Source: an uncultured Acidimicrobiales bacterium (GTDB lineage: Bacteria; Actinomycetota; Acidimicrobiia; Acidimicrobiales; SZUA-35). From it: DNA of 12,983 nt. Below the pieces are notes generated by a model. That model saw only the letters and a program-made list of their open reading frames with translations. It had not been told where the DNA came from and ran no database searches. The DNA is taken from NCBI GenBank assembly GCA_938028175.1, contig CALJAE010000050.1:1-12983 (forward strand). Direction: 5' to 3'. Positions 1 to 6,644 of this stretch are shown here, in pieces. Position numbers and translations under genes: made by a program. How positions within the stretch are numbered: position 1 is the stretch's first letter; every line of letters starts with the position of its first letter.

Positions 1-218
1 GCTCCAATCTCTTTTGCGTGAACCAGTACTTGCTCGCCAGCACGAGTTAGTTTCACTTCTCGCTGTGATCGGTCAATCAGTTCTACGCCAAGCTCATCTT
101 CTAACTTTTTCAGTTGCGTAGAAACCGTCGATTGGCTGACATCACAAGCATCAGCAGCGGCAGAAAAGCTACCTCGTTCTGTGAGAGCGACAAAGTAGCC
201 GAGAGCACGGAGGTTCAT
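1..218 (-). CDS. LysR-family transcriptional regulator, OxyR-like (5' part only)
   Basis: Only the first 72 codons are in the window; the gene runs off the left edge. The visible protein is the N-terminal winged helix-turn-helix of a LysR-type regulator. It begins MNLRALGYFVALTERGSF, has the recognition-helix segment SAAADACDVSQSTVSTQLKK, and continues into LEDELGVELIDRS and LTRAG. The wording VSQ-S-T-x-S-x-Q-x-KKLEDELGVELIDR resembles OxyR more than an average LysR protein, but the sensing domain with its redox cysteines is outside the window, so OxyR function is not shown. The ATG at 218-216 lies 15 bases after the glyS stop on the same strand, with only a weak AGG about 10 bases upstream. 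Cotranscription with glyS is therefore likely. LysR genes are often divergent from their targets, but this one is not. Confidence 0.9.
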   Translation of the reverse strand, partial: MNLRALGYFVALTERGSFSAAADACDVSQSTVSTQLKKLEDELGVELIDRSQREVKLTRAGEQVLVHAKEIG

Positions 219-233
219 TAAAAGTCTGCCTAC

Positions 234-1544
234 TTAGGAGAGTTTGTCGTTGAGCCAAGGAAGCACTTTGTCAAGCGAAACTCGCTCTTGCTCCATTGAA
301 TCTCTACTTCTGATGGTCACAGCTTGATCTTCTAGCGTGTCAAAGTCAACTGTCACACAATATGGGGTCCCGATTTCGTCTTGACGTCGATAGCGCTTAC
401 CAATTGCTTGGGTTTGGTCGTAGTCACACATGTAGACCTGAGCCAGTTCGTCAAACAACTTTTGAGCAGGCCCTTCGAGTTCAGACTTCTTACTTAGAGG
501 AAGCACAGCGACTTTGTATGGAGCCAGCTTGTGGTGAAGTCGAAGAACTGTTCGCTCAGTTTCGCCAGTCTCTTCGGTATAGGCATCGATCAGAAATGCC
601 ATCATGGTTCGAGTTGCCCCTGCAGCAGGTTCAATAACGTGTGGAGTCCAGCGAGTGTCAGTCGTCGGATCGAAGTAGTCGAGTTTTTGTCCTGAGTGTT
701 CAGCATGCTGAGTCAGGTCGAAGTCTCCACGGTTGGCAATTCCCTCTAGCTCATCCCAACCCCATGGGAACATGTATTCGACATCGGATGTGCCAGAAGA
801 ATAGTGGCTTAGCTCATCATCGTCGTGTGGGCGTAAGCGAACTTTGTCGGCAGTCATACCCAGGTTTAGGTACCAGTCCATACGTTCTTGACACCAGTAT
901 TCATACCATTTTTCGGCGTCGTCGGGTGGTACGAAGTACTCCATCTCCATCTGTTCGAACTCTCGAGTTCTAAAGACAAAGTTTCCGGGAGTAATTTCGT
1001 TACGGAAACTCTTACCAACTTGAGCAATTCCAAATGGCGGCTTCTTACGAGACGTGTTGAGGACGTTAGCAAAGTTAATAAACATACCCTGGGCCGTCTC
1101 AGGTCGTAGGTAGGCGACTGCACCAGCGTCGGCAACTGGCCCGGCTTGTGTTTCGAACATCAAGTTGAATTGCCGAGCCTCGGTGAAGCTTCCTTTAGCT
1201 TTGCAATTAGGACAGGCGTTTGGATCTTCTAGCTTGTCTTCACGGAATCGGTTACCACATTCTTTACAGTCGACGAGTGGGTCGGTGAAATTGGCAAGAT
1301 GTCCTGACGCTTCCCAAACCTGAGGTGGAGACAAAATAGAGGCATCAAGGCCTACTACTTCATGGCGTTTTTGGACCATTGACTCCCACCACGCATCTTT
1401 AACATTGCGTAAGAGGAGCACACCAATTGGGCCGTAGTCATAGGTTGATCTAAATCCACCGTAGATATCTGCAGAAGGAAAAACAATTCCTCGACGCTTG
1501 GAGAGGTTGACTATTGCTTCAAACAGTGGATCAGCTTCGTTCAT
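234..1544 (-). CDS. glyS: Glycine--tRNA ligase, alpha2 (single-chain) type
   Basis: This class II synthetase charges tRNA-Gly with glycine in the cytoplasm. From the ATG at 1544 it is 436 residues, close to the usual alpha2 bacterial enzyme. Visible landmarks (numbered from that ATG) are the N-terminal KRRGIVFPSADIYGG and YDYGPIG, and a zinc-ribbon insertion with Cys93, Cys96, Cys111 and Cys114. Further on come the RPETAQGMF block near 147-155, motif 2 (FRNEITPG...FRTREFEQ) near 180-198, and motif 3 (GATRTMMAF, Arg312) near 309-317. A C-terminal anticodon-binding domain starts around LAPYKVAVLPL. The frame also has an in-phase ATG three codons upstream at 1553. I prefer 1544 because the hexamer TAGAAT ends 7 bases before it, which is leaderless geometry, and neither ATG has a Shine-Dalgarno sequence. 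It is followed by the LysR gene and is divergent from the flavoprotein gene at 1582. Confidence 0.95.
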   Translation of the reverse strand: MNEADPLFEAIVNLSKRRGIVFPSADIYGGFRSTYDYGPIGVLLLRNVKDAWWESMVQKRHEVVGLDASILSPPQVWEASGHLANFTDPLVDCKECGNRFREDKLEDPNACPNCKAKGSFTEARQFNLMFETQAGPVADAGAVAYLRPETAQGMFINFANVLNTSRKKPPFGIAQVGKSFRNEITPGNFVFRTREFEQMEMEYFVPPDDAEKWYEYWCQERMDWYLNLGMTADKVRLRPHDDDELSHYSSGTSDVEYMFPWGWDELEGIANRGDFDLTQHAEHSGQKLDYFDPTTDTRWTPHVIEPAAGATRTMMAFLIDAYTEETGETERTVLRLHHKLAPYKVAVLPLSKKSELEGPAQKLFDELAQVYMCDYDQTQAIGKRYRRQDEIGTPYCVTVDFDTLEDQAVTIRSRDSMEQERVSLDKVLPWLNDKLS

Positions 1545-1551
1545 GCGGGTC

Positions 1552-1557
1552 ATTCTA
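1552..1557 (-). promoter_or_regulatory. Probable -10 element of glyS (leaderless)
   Basis: On the minus strand the hexamer reads TAGAAT (5 of 6 matches to TATAAT). It is followed by 7 bases (GACCCGC) and then the ATG at 1544, so transcription would start at or next to the start codon. I see no good -35 at 17 bases. The hexamer overlaps the alternative upstream ATG at 1553, so use of this promoter would exclude that start. Confidence 0.5.
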
Positions 1558-1569
1558 GGCGGTTTAAAC

Positions 1570-1575
1570 TAATCT
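1570..1575 (+). promoter_or_regulatory. Probable -10 element of the flavoprotein/hglS operon (leaderless)
   Basis: TAATCT is followed by six bases (TGGGCG) and then the GTG start at 1582. No Shine-Dalgarno sequence precedes this GTG, so a leaderless message is the simplest reading. An overlapping alternative hexamer, TAAACT, lies at 1565-1570. The element sits within the 37-base gap shared with the divergent glyS gene. Confidence 0.5.
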
Positions 1576-1581
1576 TGGGCG

Positions 1582-4335
1582 GTGTCTATAGTCGCACAAC
1601 TTAATTTGTTGAACGAAGTCTTAGATTCTGAAGGCTTTACCGGGAAGCTAGAGTCCGATGTCTCTAGCCGAGTCGCATACTCGACGGATAACTCTATTTA
1701 TCAGCTCGAACCTTCGACGATTGTTATCCCAAATTCGGCACAAGATGTTGCCGTGCTTGTGAAAGCTAACAATGCACTGGTAGAGCCGTTTGAATTAGTG
1801 GCGCGTGGCGGAGGCACTGGAACAAATGGTCAGAGCTTAACAACTGAAATTGTTGTTGACTTTCGTCGAAAAATGAACCGGATTACATCGATCGACTCAG
1901 TTTCGAAAACTGCGATTGTTGAACCGGGAGTAGTGCTCGGTGAATTGAACTCAGAACTCAAAACTCATGACTTGATGTTTGCTCCGCATACGTCAACATC
2001 ATCTCGGGCAACTATTGGCGGAATGGTAGCGACTGATGCGTCTGGAAAAGGTTCGCTTGTGTATGGTCGAACCAACAAACACATTTTGGCTCTACAAGCG
2101 GTGCTCTTTGATGGTTCGATAGTTCGGTTTGTTCAACCCGGTTACGAATCGAATTTACCGGAAGTAGATCTTGCCCCTACATCAGTCTCTGCAGCAGTAA
2201 ATAGCGCTATTAAAAATGCTGATTTGGCTGCTTTGCCTAAGATCGAGCGGGGTTTCTCTGGCTACAACTTGGGTGAAGCAGATGGTGAACTCATTGACTT
2301 CACCAAACTGTTTTGTGGGGCAGAAGGAACTTTAGGGCTAGTGACTGCAGTCGAGGTGTCACTTGTTCCTACCCGAAGCAAAGTACAGACATTTGTTATG
2401 TCATTTGCTTCGTTTCAAGGGGCGGTAGAGACTTCGGTTCGGCTAAGAGAACTCGAACCGCTAGTCATCGAAGCGTTAGATGATAGAACTTTGAGGTTGG
2501 CTGCTGGTTCACCAAGCGCACGTCGGCTCTCACGTCATCTGAATCTCGAGAACAGGGCACTGTTAATTTTGGAGTTCGATGCATCAGTGCAAAACCTTAG
2601 TTCTCGTCTTAGTGACTTTTCTGCTGAAGTTGTTGAGCTGTCTGATCCTGAACTAGTAAACAGTCTTTGGAAGTTGCGAGCCGACGCAGTCGGTTTTCTT
2701 GCGAAGCCGAGCGCGTCCGGAGCGTCGGTTCCCTTCATCGAAGACTGTTCAGTGCCTCCGGCAAGTCTGGGCCACTTTGTAAAACAGTTTACGAAGATAC
2801 TTGATCGTCACGGCCTGGCGTACGGAATGTTTGGACATGCCGATGTCGGCTGTGTTCATGTAAGGCCGGTAATGGACCTGACAGAAGAGAAGGACGTCCA
2901 GTTGGTTCGCCAGCTATCGGATGAAGTTTCCCAGCTTGTTGGTTCCTATGGGGGAGTCCTTTGGGGGGAGCATGGCAGAGGTTTTCGAGGTGAATACCGA
3001 GGGATCTCAGATGATTTGTACAAGTCCATGAGGGAGATCAAGACAGCTTTTGATCCGGCCAATATCTTCAATCCGCGTAAGTTGTACACGCCGCTCAACC
3101 AAGAGACTGAACTCTTGAGAATCGATTCAGTTCCCCTTCGCGCTGAGACAAATCGCGTGATTGGCTCAGATGTCTTTTCGTCCGCAATTGACTGTAACGG
3201 CAATGGAATCTGTCACAGCTGGGCCCCAGATGATCCCATGTGCCCTTCCTATAAAGTCACTTTAGATCCGAGACTCTCACCTAAGGGAAGGTCTGACCTA
3301 ATTCGTTCATGGCAAGCAAATCCTTCTGACGGTTTGTTGGCAGATGAACTGGCTTGGTCATTACATCAATGCTTGTCGTGCACTGCATGTACCACGCAGT
3401 GTCCGGTAAATGTAGACATGGGAGAATTGAAGTCGAGATTTTTTCAGTCCTATGACGGTCTAGGTTTTAAACACAAGTTTCGCAATTCGGTGCTGTCTAG
3501 TTTTGAAAGAATCGGATCAAAGAAGATACTTAGACCTTTGATCAACAGTGGTCGTGGTCTTGCGGCTCCGACTCTTGGACTGGCTGACTTACCGAAACTG
3601 AAGTCGCCTCCACCACAGCTGCATGGGCTTGAGCGAATAGATGCGAAAACTAAAAATATTTCCGCTGATGTGGTCATCATGTTGGACTTCTTTACGACCT
3701 ATTTAGATCCAGCCGTGTTGGCTGCTGCGATTGAATTACTTCAAGGGCTAGGAAGGAAAGTGGCTACAACTCGATTTATCCCTTCAGCAAAGTTCGATCA
3801 CGTCAAGGGTAGAAGGTCCAAGTTTGTCAAAGCTGTCGATCGTCAGGCGGAGTTGCTAACAAACTTGGAGAGGTTGGATAGACCAGTCGTTGGGCTAGAA
3901 CCTTCGATTGTCTCGCTATTTGCGAATGAGTATCCGAACGTAAACGTCGAGGTGGATCGTGGTGGCGTTCGAGATTTTGGAGACTATTTGGCCATCATTG
4001 GTGTCAACCGTTCTGGAATGGGTCAGGCCAACCTTTTCACGCACTGTTCGCAGGGCCACCAGCCTGAGTCGGGCTATTTGGATGTGTTGAATGGCACTGG
4101 GCTAGACGTTAAGAGGCATTCATTAACATGCTGTGGCATGGCAGGTATTTTCGGCCACGAACGAGAAAACTCCGAGATGAGCAGATCACTATTTACCGAT
4201 TATTGGGAACCAATAATCAAGCAGTCTGAAGGGCAAATTTTGGCCGCAGGTTATTCGTGTAGGGCACAGATGCGCAGATTTGGCTACGAACCGATGCATC
4301 CAGTCGAACTACTAGCAAAACAGGCGATATCGTAG
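1582..4335 (+). CDS. FAD-binding and Fe-S oxidoreductase, probable D-2-hydroxyglutarate dehydrogenase (YdiJ/GlcD-GlcF-like fusion)
   Basis: This 917-residue protein is predicted to oxidise a D-2-hydroxy acid and pass electrons through FAD and Fe-S centres. It opens with an FAD_binding_4 (PCMH) domain at about 40-265, including RGGGTGTNGQ at 75-84 and TIGGMVATDASGKGS at 144-158. A C-terminal FAD-oxidase domain covers about 270-500. There GHADVGCVH (His419, His426) and GEHGRG (Glu463) match the metal and substrate site of D-2-hydroxyglutarate dehydrogenases. An Fe-S part follows: Cys538, Cys544 and Cys554 in the unusual CNGNGICH...MCPSY arrangement typical of YdiJ, then CLSCTACTTQCP at 597-608. 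A CCG-type domain near 830-910 has CCGMAGIFGHE at 850. E. coli YdiJ is about 100 residues longer. The start is GTG without a Shine-Dalgarno sequence. The HglS-family gene follows after 4 bases, which supports D-2-hydroxyglutarate as substrate. Glycolate or D-lactate cannot be excluded. Confidence 0.87.
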   Translation: MSIVAQLNLLNEVLDSEGFTGKLESDVSSRVAYSTDNSIYQLEPSTIVIPNSAQDVAVLVKANNALVEPFELVARGGGTGTNGQSLTTEIVVDFRRKMNRITSIDSVSKTAIVEPGVVLGELNSELKTHDLMFAPHTSTSSRATIGGMVATDASGKGSLVYGRTNKHILALQAVLFDGSIVRFVQPGYESNLPEVDLAPTSVSAAVNSAIKNADLAALPKIERGFSGYNLGEADGELIDFTKLFCGAEGTLGLVTAVEVSLVPTRSKVQTFVMSFASFQGAVETSVRLRELEPLVIEALDDRTLRLAAGSPSARRLSRHLNLENRALLILEFDASVQNLSSRLSDFSAEVVELSDPELVNSLWKLRADAVGFLAKPSASGASVPFIEDCSVPPASLGHFVKQFTKILDRHGLAYGMFGHADVGCVHVRPVMDLTEEKDVQLVRQLSDEVSQLVGSYGGVLWGEHGRGFRGEYRGISDDLYKSMREIKTAFDPANIFNPRKLYTPLNQETELLRIDSVPLRAETNRVIGSDVFSSAIDCNGNGICHSWAPDDPMCPSYKVTLDPRLSPKGRSDLIRSWQANPSDGLLADELAWSLHQCLSCTACTTQCPVNVDMGELKSRFFQSYDGLGFKHKFRNSVLSSFERIGSKKILRPLINSGRGLAAPTLGLADLPKLKSPPPQLHGLERIDAKTKNISADVVIMLDFFTTYLDPAVLAAAIELLQGLGRKVATTRFIPSAKFDHVKGRRSKFVKAVDRQAELLTNLERLDRPVVGLEPSIVSLFANEYPNVNVEVDRGGVRDFGDYLAIIGVNRSGMGQANLFTHCSQGHQPESGYLDVLNGTGLDVKRHSLTCCGMAGIFGHERENSEMSRSLFTDYWEPIIKQSEGQILAAGYSCRAQMRRFGYEPMHPVELLAKQAIS

Positions 4336-4339
4336 GCAC

Positions 4340-5680
4340 GTGCGAACTCCAGAACCTGCAGATGACATTCGGTCCGAATTCGCTTCAGCAATTTCGGAAA
4401 TGTATCGAGCTGAGGTACCCGCTTACGGGACTCTCATCGAACTTGTCGAAGATATAAATGCTGAGGTTTTGGCCCGAGATGAGCAACTAGAGCAACAACT
4501 AGTCGCTAGTAGTGGGCTGGAGCGTGTTAACGCTGAGCGGCATGGCGCAATCAGGTTGGGTAGCCTCGCTGAGCTAAAAACAATGGCGCGGTTCTTCCGT
4601 ATTTTAGGAATGCACCCTGTCGGTTACTATGATCTGGGTCCAGCTGGCTTGCCAGTGCAGTCAACTGCGTTTAGGCCGATTACGCCCGCAGCGCTTGCCG
4701 CTAACCCATTTCGCATGTTTACTTCGGTGCTGAATCTTGAAGGTATCGCCGATGAAAAACTACGTAACACCGCTAGCGACCTGATTGACAACAGAAGTAT
4801 TTTCTCAAAGGATTCGCTAAGGATGCTTGATCTTGCAGAGACAGGTGAAGGCCTATCCAAGTCAGAGACGAATGAATTTGTGGCAACCTTTATGGAGACC
4901 TTTAGGTGGCATTCTGATGCCAGTGTCGGGCTGCAGCTTTACGAAGAGCTCCTGAATGCTCATCGTCTGGTTGCTGACATCGTTAGCTTTCAAGGGCCTC
5001 ATATTAATCACTTAACGCCAAGGACTCTTGATATCGACGTCGCTCATGCAACCATGTCGAAGCGTGGTATCACTCCGAAGGAAACTATTGAAGGTCCGCC
5101 AAAGCGAAAATGTCCAATACTGCTACGCCAAACTTCGTTTATGGCTTTGTCAGAGTCAGTCAATTTTCCTTCATCTAATGGCGCTTTACGTCCTGGCTCC
5201 CACACAGCTCGTTTCGGTGAGATAGAACAGCGTGGGATCGCTCTCACTCCCAAAGGGCGGCAGCTTTATGACCTTGCTCTCAAAAAGTCGCAGGGGCTCC
5301 TCAGAGAAGGCGGATCAGGGCATGCTGCTTTGAGTATGGCCTTTGCTGGCTTCCCAGATACTCATGAAGATTTAAGGAAGAGAGACCTGGGTTATTTTGA
5401 ATTTAGCGCTCTCGGACAGCTCCCATCTGGGGCAAAGGTCGAGGACTTATCGCAACTGATAGACGAAGGATTTGTGCGGGCAGATCCTATTGTTTATGAG
5501 GATTTTCTACCTGTTTCAGCTGCCGGTATTTTCAAATCAAACTTGTCAACCGAACAAAATCTCGATCTCTCTGTTGGTTCAGAACAATCATTTTCAGAAG
5601 GCTTGGGAATGGCGCTTATAGATCCGTTTACTCTCTATCAAAATCAGAGTAACGAATCCCTGAGAGCCTTGTTCGCCTGA
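4340..5680 (+). CDS. hglS: 2-oxoadipate dioxygenase/decarboxylase, HglS family (DUF1338, YdcJ-like)
   Basis: Members of this VOC-fold, non-heme iron family use oxygen to convert 2-oxoadipate to D-2-hydroxyglutarate with loss of CO2, a step of D-lysine/2-aminoadipate catabolism described in Pseudomonas putida. The protein has 446 residues, normal for the family. Family landmarks are present: ERHGAIRLG with His68 and Arg72, GPHINHLTPR with His224, RFGEIEQRGIALTPKGR with Glu294, and the C-terminal PVSAAGIFKSN with Val392-Ser393. By position these correspond to the two His and one Glu metal ligands and the substrate-contacting Arg and Val-Ser described for the P. putida enzyme; that mapping is from memory. 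It starts at GTG, 4 bases after the flavoprotein stop, and so is almost certainly cotranslated from the same message. Its product would be the upstream enzyme's substrate. Genes for the earlier lysine steps are not in the window. Confidence 0.88.
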   Translation: MRTPEPADDIRSEFASAISEMYRAEVPAYGTLIELVEDINAEVLARDEQLEQQLVASSGLERVNAERHGAIRLGSLAELKTMARFFRILGMHPVGYYDLGPAGLPVQSTAFRPITPAALAANPFRMFTSVLNLEGIADEKLRNTASDLIDNRSIFSKDSLRMLDLAETGEGLSKSETNEFVATFMETFRWHSDASVGLQLYEELLNAHRLVADIVSFQGPHINHLTPRTLDIDVAHATMSKRGITPKETIEGPPKRKCPILLRQTSFMALSESVNFPSSNGALRPGSHTARFGEIEQRGIALTPKGRQLYDLALKKSQGLLREGGSGHAALSMAFAGFPDTHEDLRKRDLGYFEFSALGQLPSGAKVEDLSQLIDEGFVRADPIVYEDFLPVSAAGIFKSNLSTEQNLDLSVGSEQSFSEGLGMALIDPFTLYQNQSNESLRALFA

Positions 5681-5682
5681 GG

Positions 5683-5701
5683 CGAGGCCTAACTCGTTTT
5701 T
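5683..5701 (+). terminator. Weak possible intrinsic terminator after hglS
   Basis: CGAG and CTCG can pair around a six-base loop (GCCTAA), and five T residues follow directly. A stem of 4-5 pairs is marginal, so this could be chance. Its position between the hglS stop and the ctaB promoter is where a terminator would be expected. Confidence 0.3.
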
Positions 5702-5707
5702 GTGAGA

Positions 5708-5713
5708 TAGGAT
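5708..5713 (+). promoter_or_regulatory. Probable -10 element of the ctaB/oxidase operon (or a Shine-Dalgarno)
   Basis: TAGGAT is followed by seven bases (TGCCGCT) and the GTG start at 5721, the same spacing as at glyS and the flavoprotein gene. The same bases contain AGGA at 5709-5712, eight bases before the GTG, so this could instead serve as a ribosome-binding site on a longer transcript. The sequence alone cannot separate the two readings. Confidence 0.45.
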
Positions 5714-5720
5714 TGCCGCT

Positions 5721-6644
5721 GTGGTAACAGAGTTAACGGCTCCGCAGATACAGCTTTCCGGACTACATAGATGGCGCGATTTCTTGGCACTGACTAAGCC
5801 AAGAATTATTGAACTTTTACTGATCACAACTATCCCCACAATGTTTGTAGCGGAAGGCGGTCTTCCAAGTGTGCCTCTCATGATCTACACATTTATAGGT
5901 GGTGCCTTGGCTGCTGCGGGGGCGAATACCTTTAATATGTACATCGACCGCGATATTGATCCGCTGATGGAACGAACGGCGAGAAGGCCATTGGTGACAG
6001 GAGCGATTAAGCCTTGGGAAGCCAAGCTGTTCGCATATATTTTGGAGATTACGGCCTTCTTGTGGCTGAGCCTTACAGTTAACTATTTGTCAGCTGTTTT
6101 AGCTGTATCAGCCTGTTTGTTCTACGTCTTTATCTATACGTTGTGGCTTAAGCGCAGTAGCGAGCAGAACATTGTAATAGGTGGAGCAGCTGGTGCAGTT
6201 CCAGCCCTCGTTGGTTGGAGTGCGGTAACTAACGAGTTGGCGCTCGCCCCGTGGATTTTGTTTGCGGTCATATTTTTCTGGACACCTCCCCATTTTTGGG
6301 CGCTGGCGATTAAGTATGAAACCGACTACAAAAATGCATCTGTTCCGATGATGCCAGCCGTCGCCGGTCACAAGCAGACAGCCCTTCAGATGACTATTTA
6401 CGCCGCTATAACGTGGTTCTTTTCGTTGGGCTTTGCTTTCGTTGCAGAGACTGGTCTGATCTACCTGCTATCCGCCCTGGTTTCGGGCGCCATATTTACC
6501 TTCGGAGCTTTTCAACTATACGTTTCCAAAGATGCATCAATACAGGCTCAGCAGGCGATAAAGTATTTTAAGTTCTCGATCACTTACTTAACTATTCTGT
6601 TCGTCGCCATGGCGGTCGACCAGTTAGTTAGTTGGGGCCCATGA
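5721..6644 (+). CDS. ctaB: Protoheme IX farnesyltransferase (heme O synthase)
   Basis: CtaB transfers a farnesyl group from farnesyl diphosphate to heme B, giving heme O, the precursor of the heme A used by aa3/caa3 oxidases. It is a UbiA-family prenyltransferase of the cytoplasmic membrane. At 307 residues it has the family's usual length and many hydrophobic segments. The first Asp-rich site is N72-MYI-D76-RDI-D80, followed by ERTARRPLVTG. The conserved NIVIGGAAGAVPALVGW lies at 150-166 and the second polar site at about 188-213 (TPPHFWALAIKYETDYKNASVPMMP region, with Asp202). The start is GTG. It leads the oxidase operon, and its TGA overlaps the ATG of the next gene. No ctaA (heme A synthase) is visible, so that step must be encoded elsewhere. 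Confidence 0.96.
   Translation: MVTELTAPQIQLSGLHRWRDFLALTKPRIIELLLITTIPTMFVAEGGLPSVPLMIYTFIGGALAAAGANTFNMYIDRDIDPLMERTARRPLVTGAIKPWEAKLFAYILEITAFLWLSLTVNYLSAVLAVSACLFYVFIYTLWLKRSSEQNIVIGGAAGAVPALVGWSAVTNELALAPWILFAVIFFWTPPHFWALAIKYETDYKNASVPMMPAVAGHKQTALQMTIYAAITWFFSLGFAFVAETGLIYLLSALVSGAIFTFGAFQLYVSKDASIQAQQAIKYFKFSITYLTILFVAMAVDQLVSWGP

Noticed and set aside
1545..1553. glyS start at the ATG at 1553
   Set aside because: It is possible, but no Shine-Dalgarno sequence precedes it and the likely -10 hexamer TAGAAT overlaps it. The ATG at 1544 has the better geometry.
1582..4335. Glycolate oxidase GlcD or D-lactate dehydrogenase as the name of the flavoprotein
   Set aside because: The domain fusion, the CNGNGICH motif and the neighbouring HglS gene fit the YdiJ/D-2-hydroxyglutarate group better, though substrate is not proven.
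5681..5720. A small RNA or riboswitch between hglS and ctaB
   Set aside because: The 40-base gap is too short and shows only a marginal hairpin with a T run plus the ctaB start signals.
6632..6640. TTG start of the COX1-like gene at 6632
   Set aside because: The ATG at 6641 overlaps the ctaB stop as ATGA, a common coupled start, and the TTG adds only three residues.
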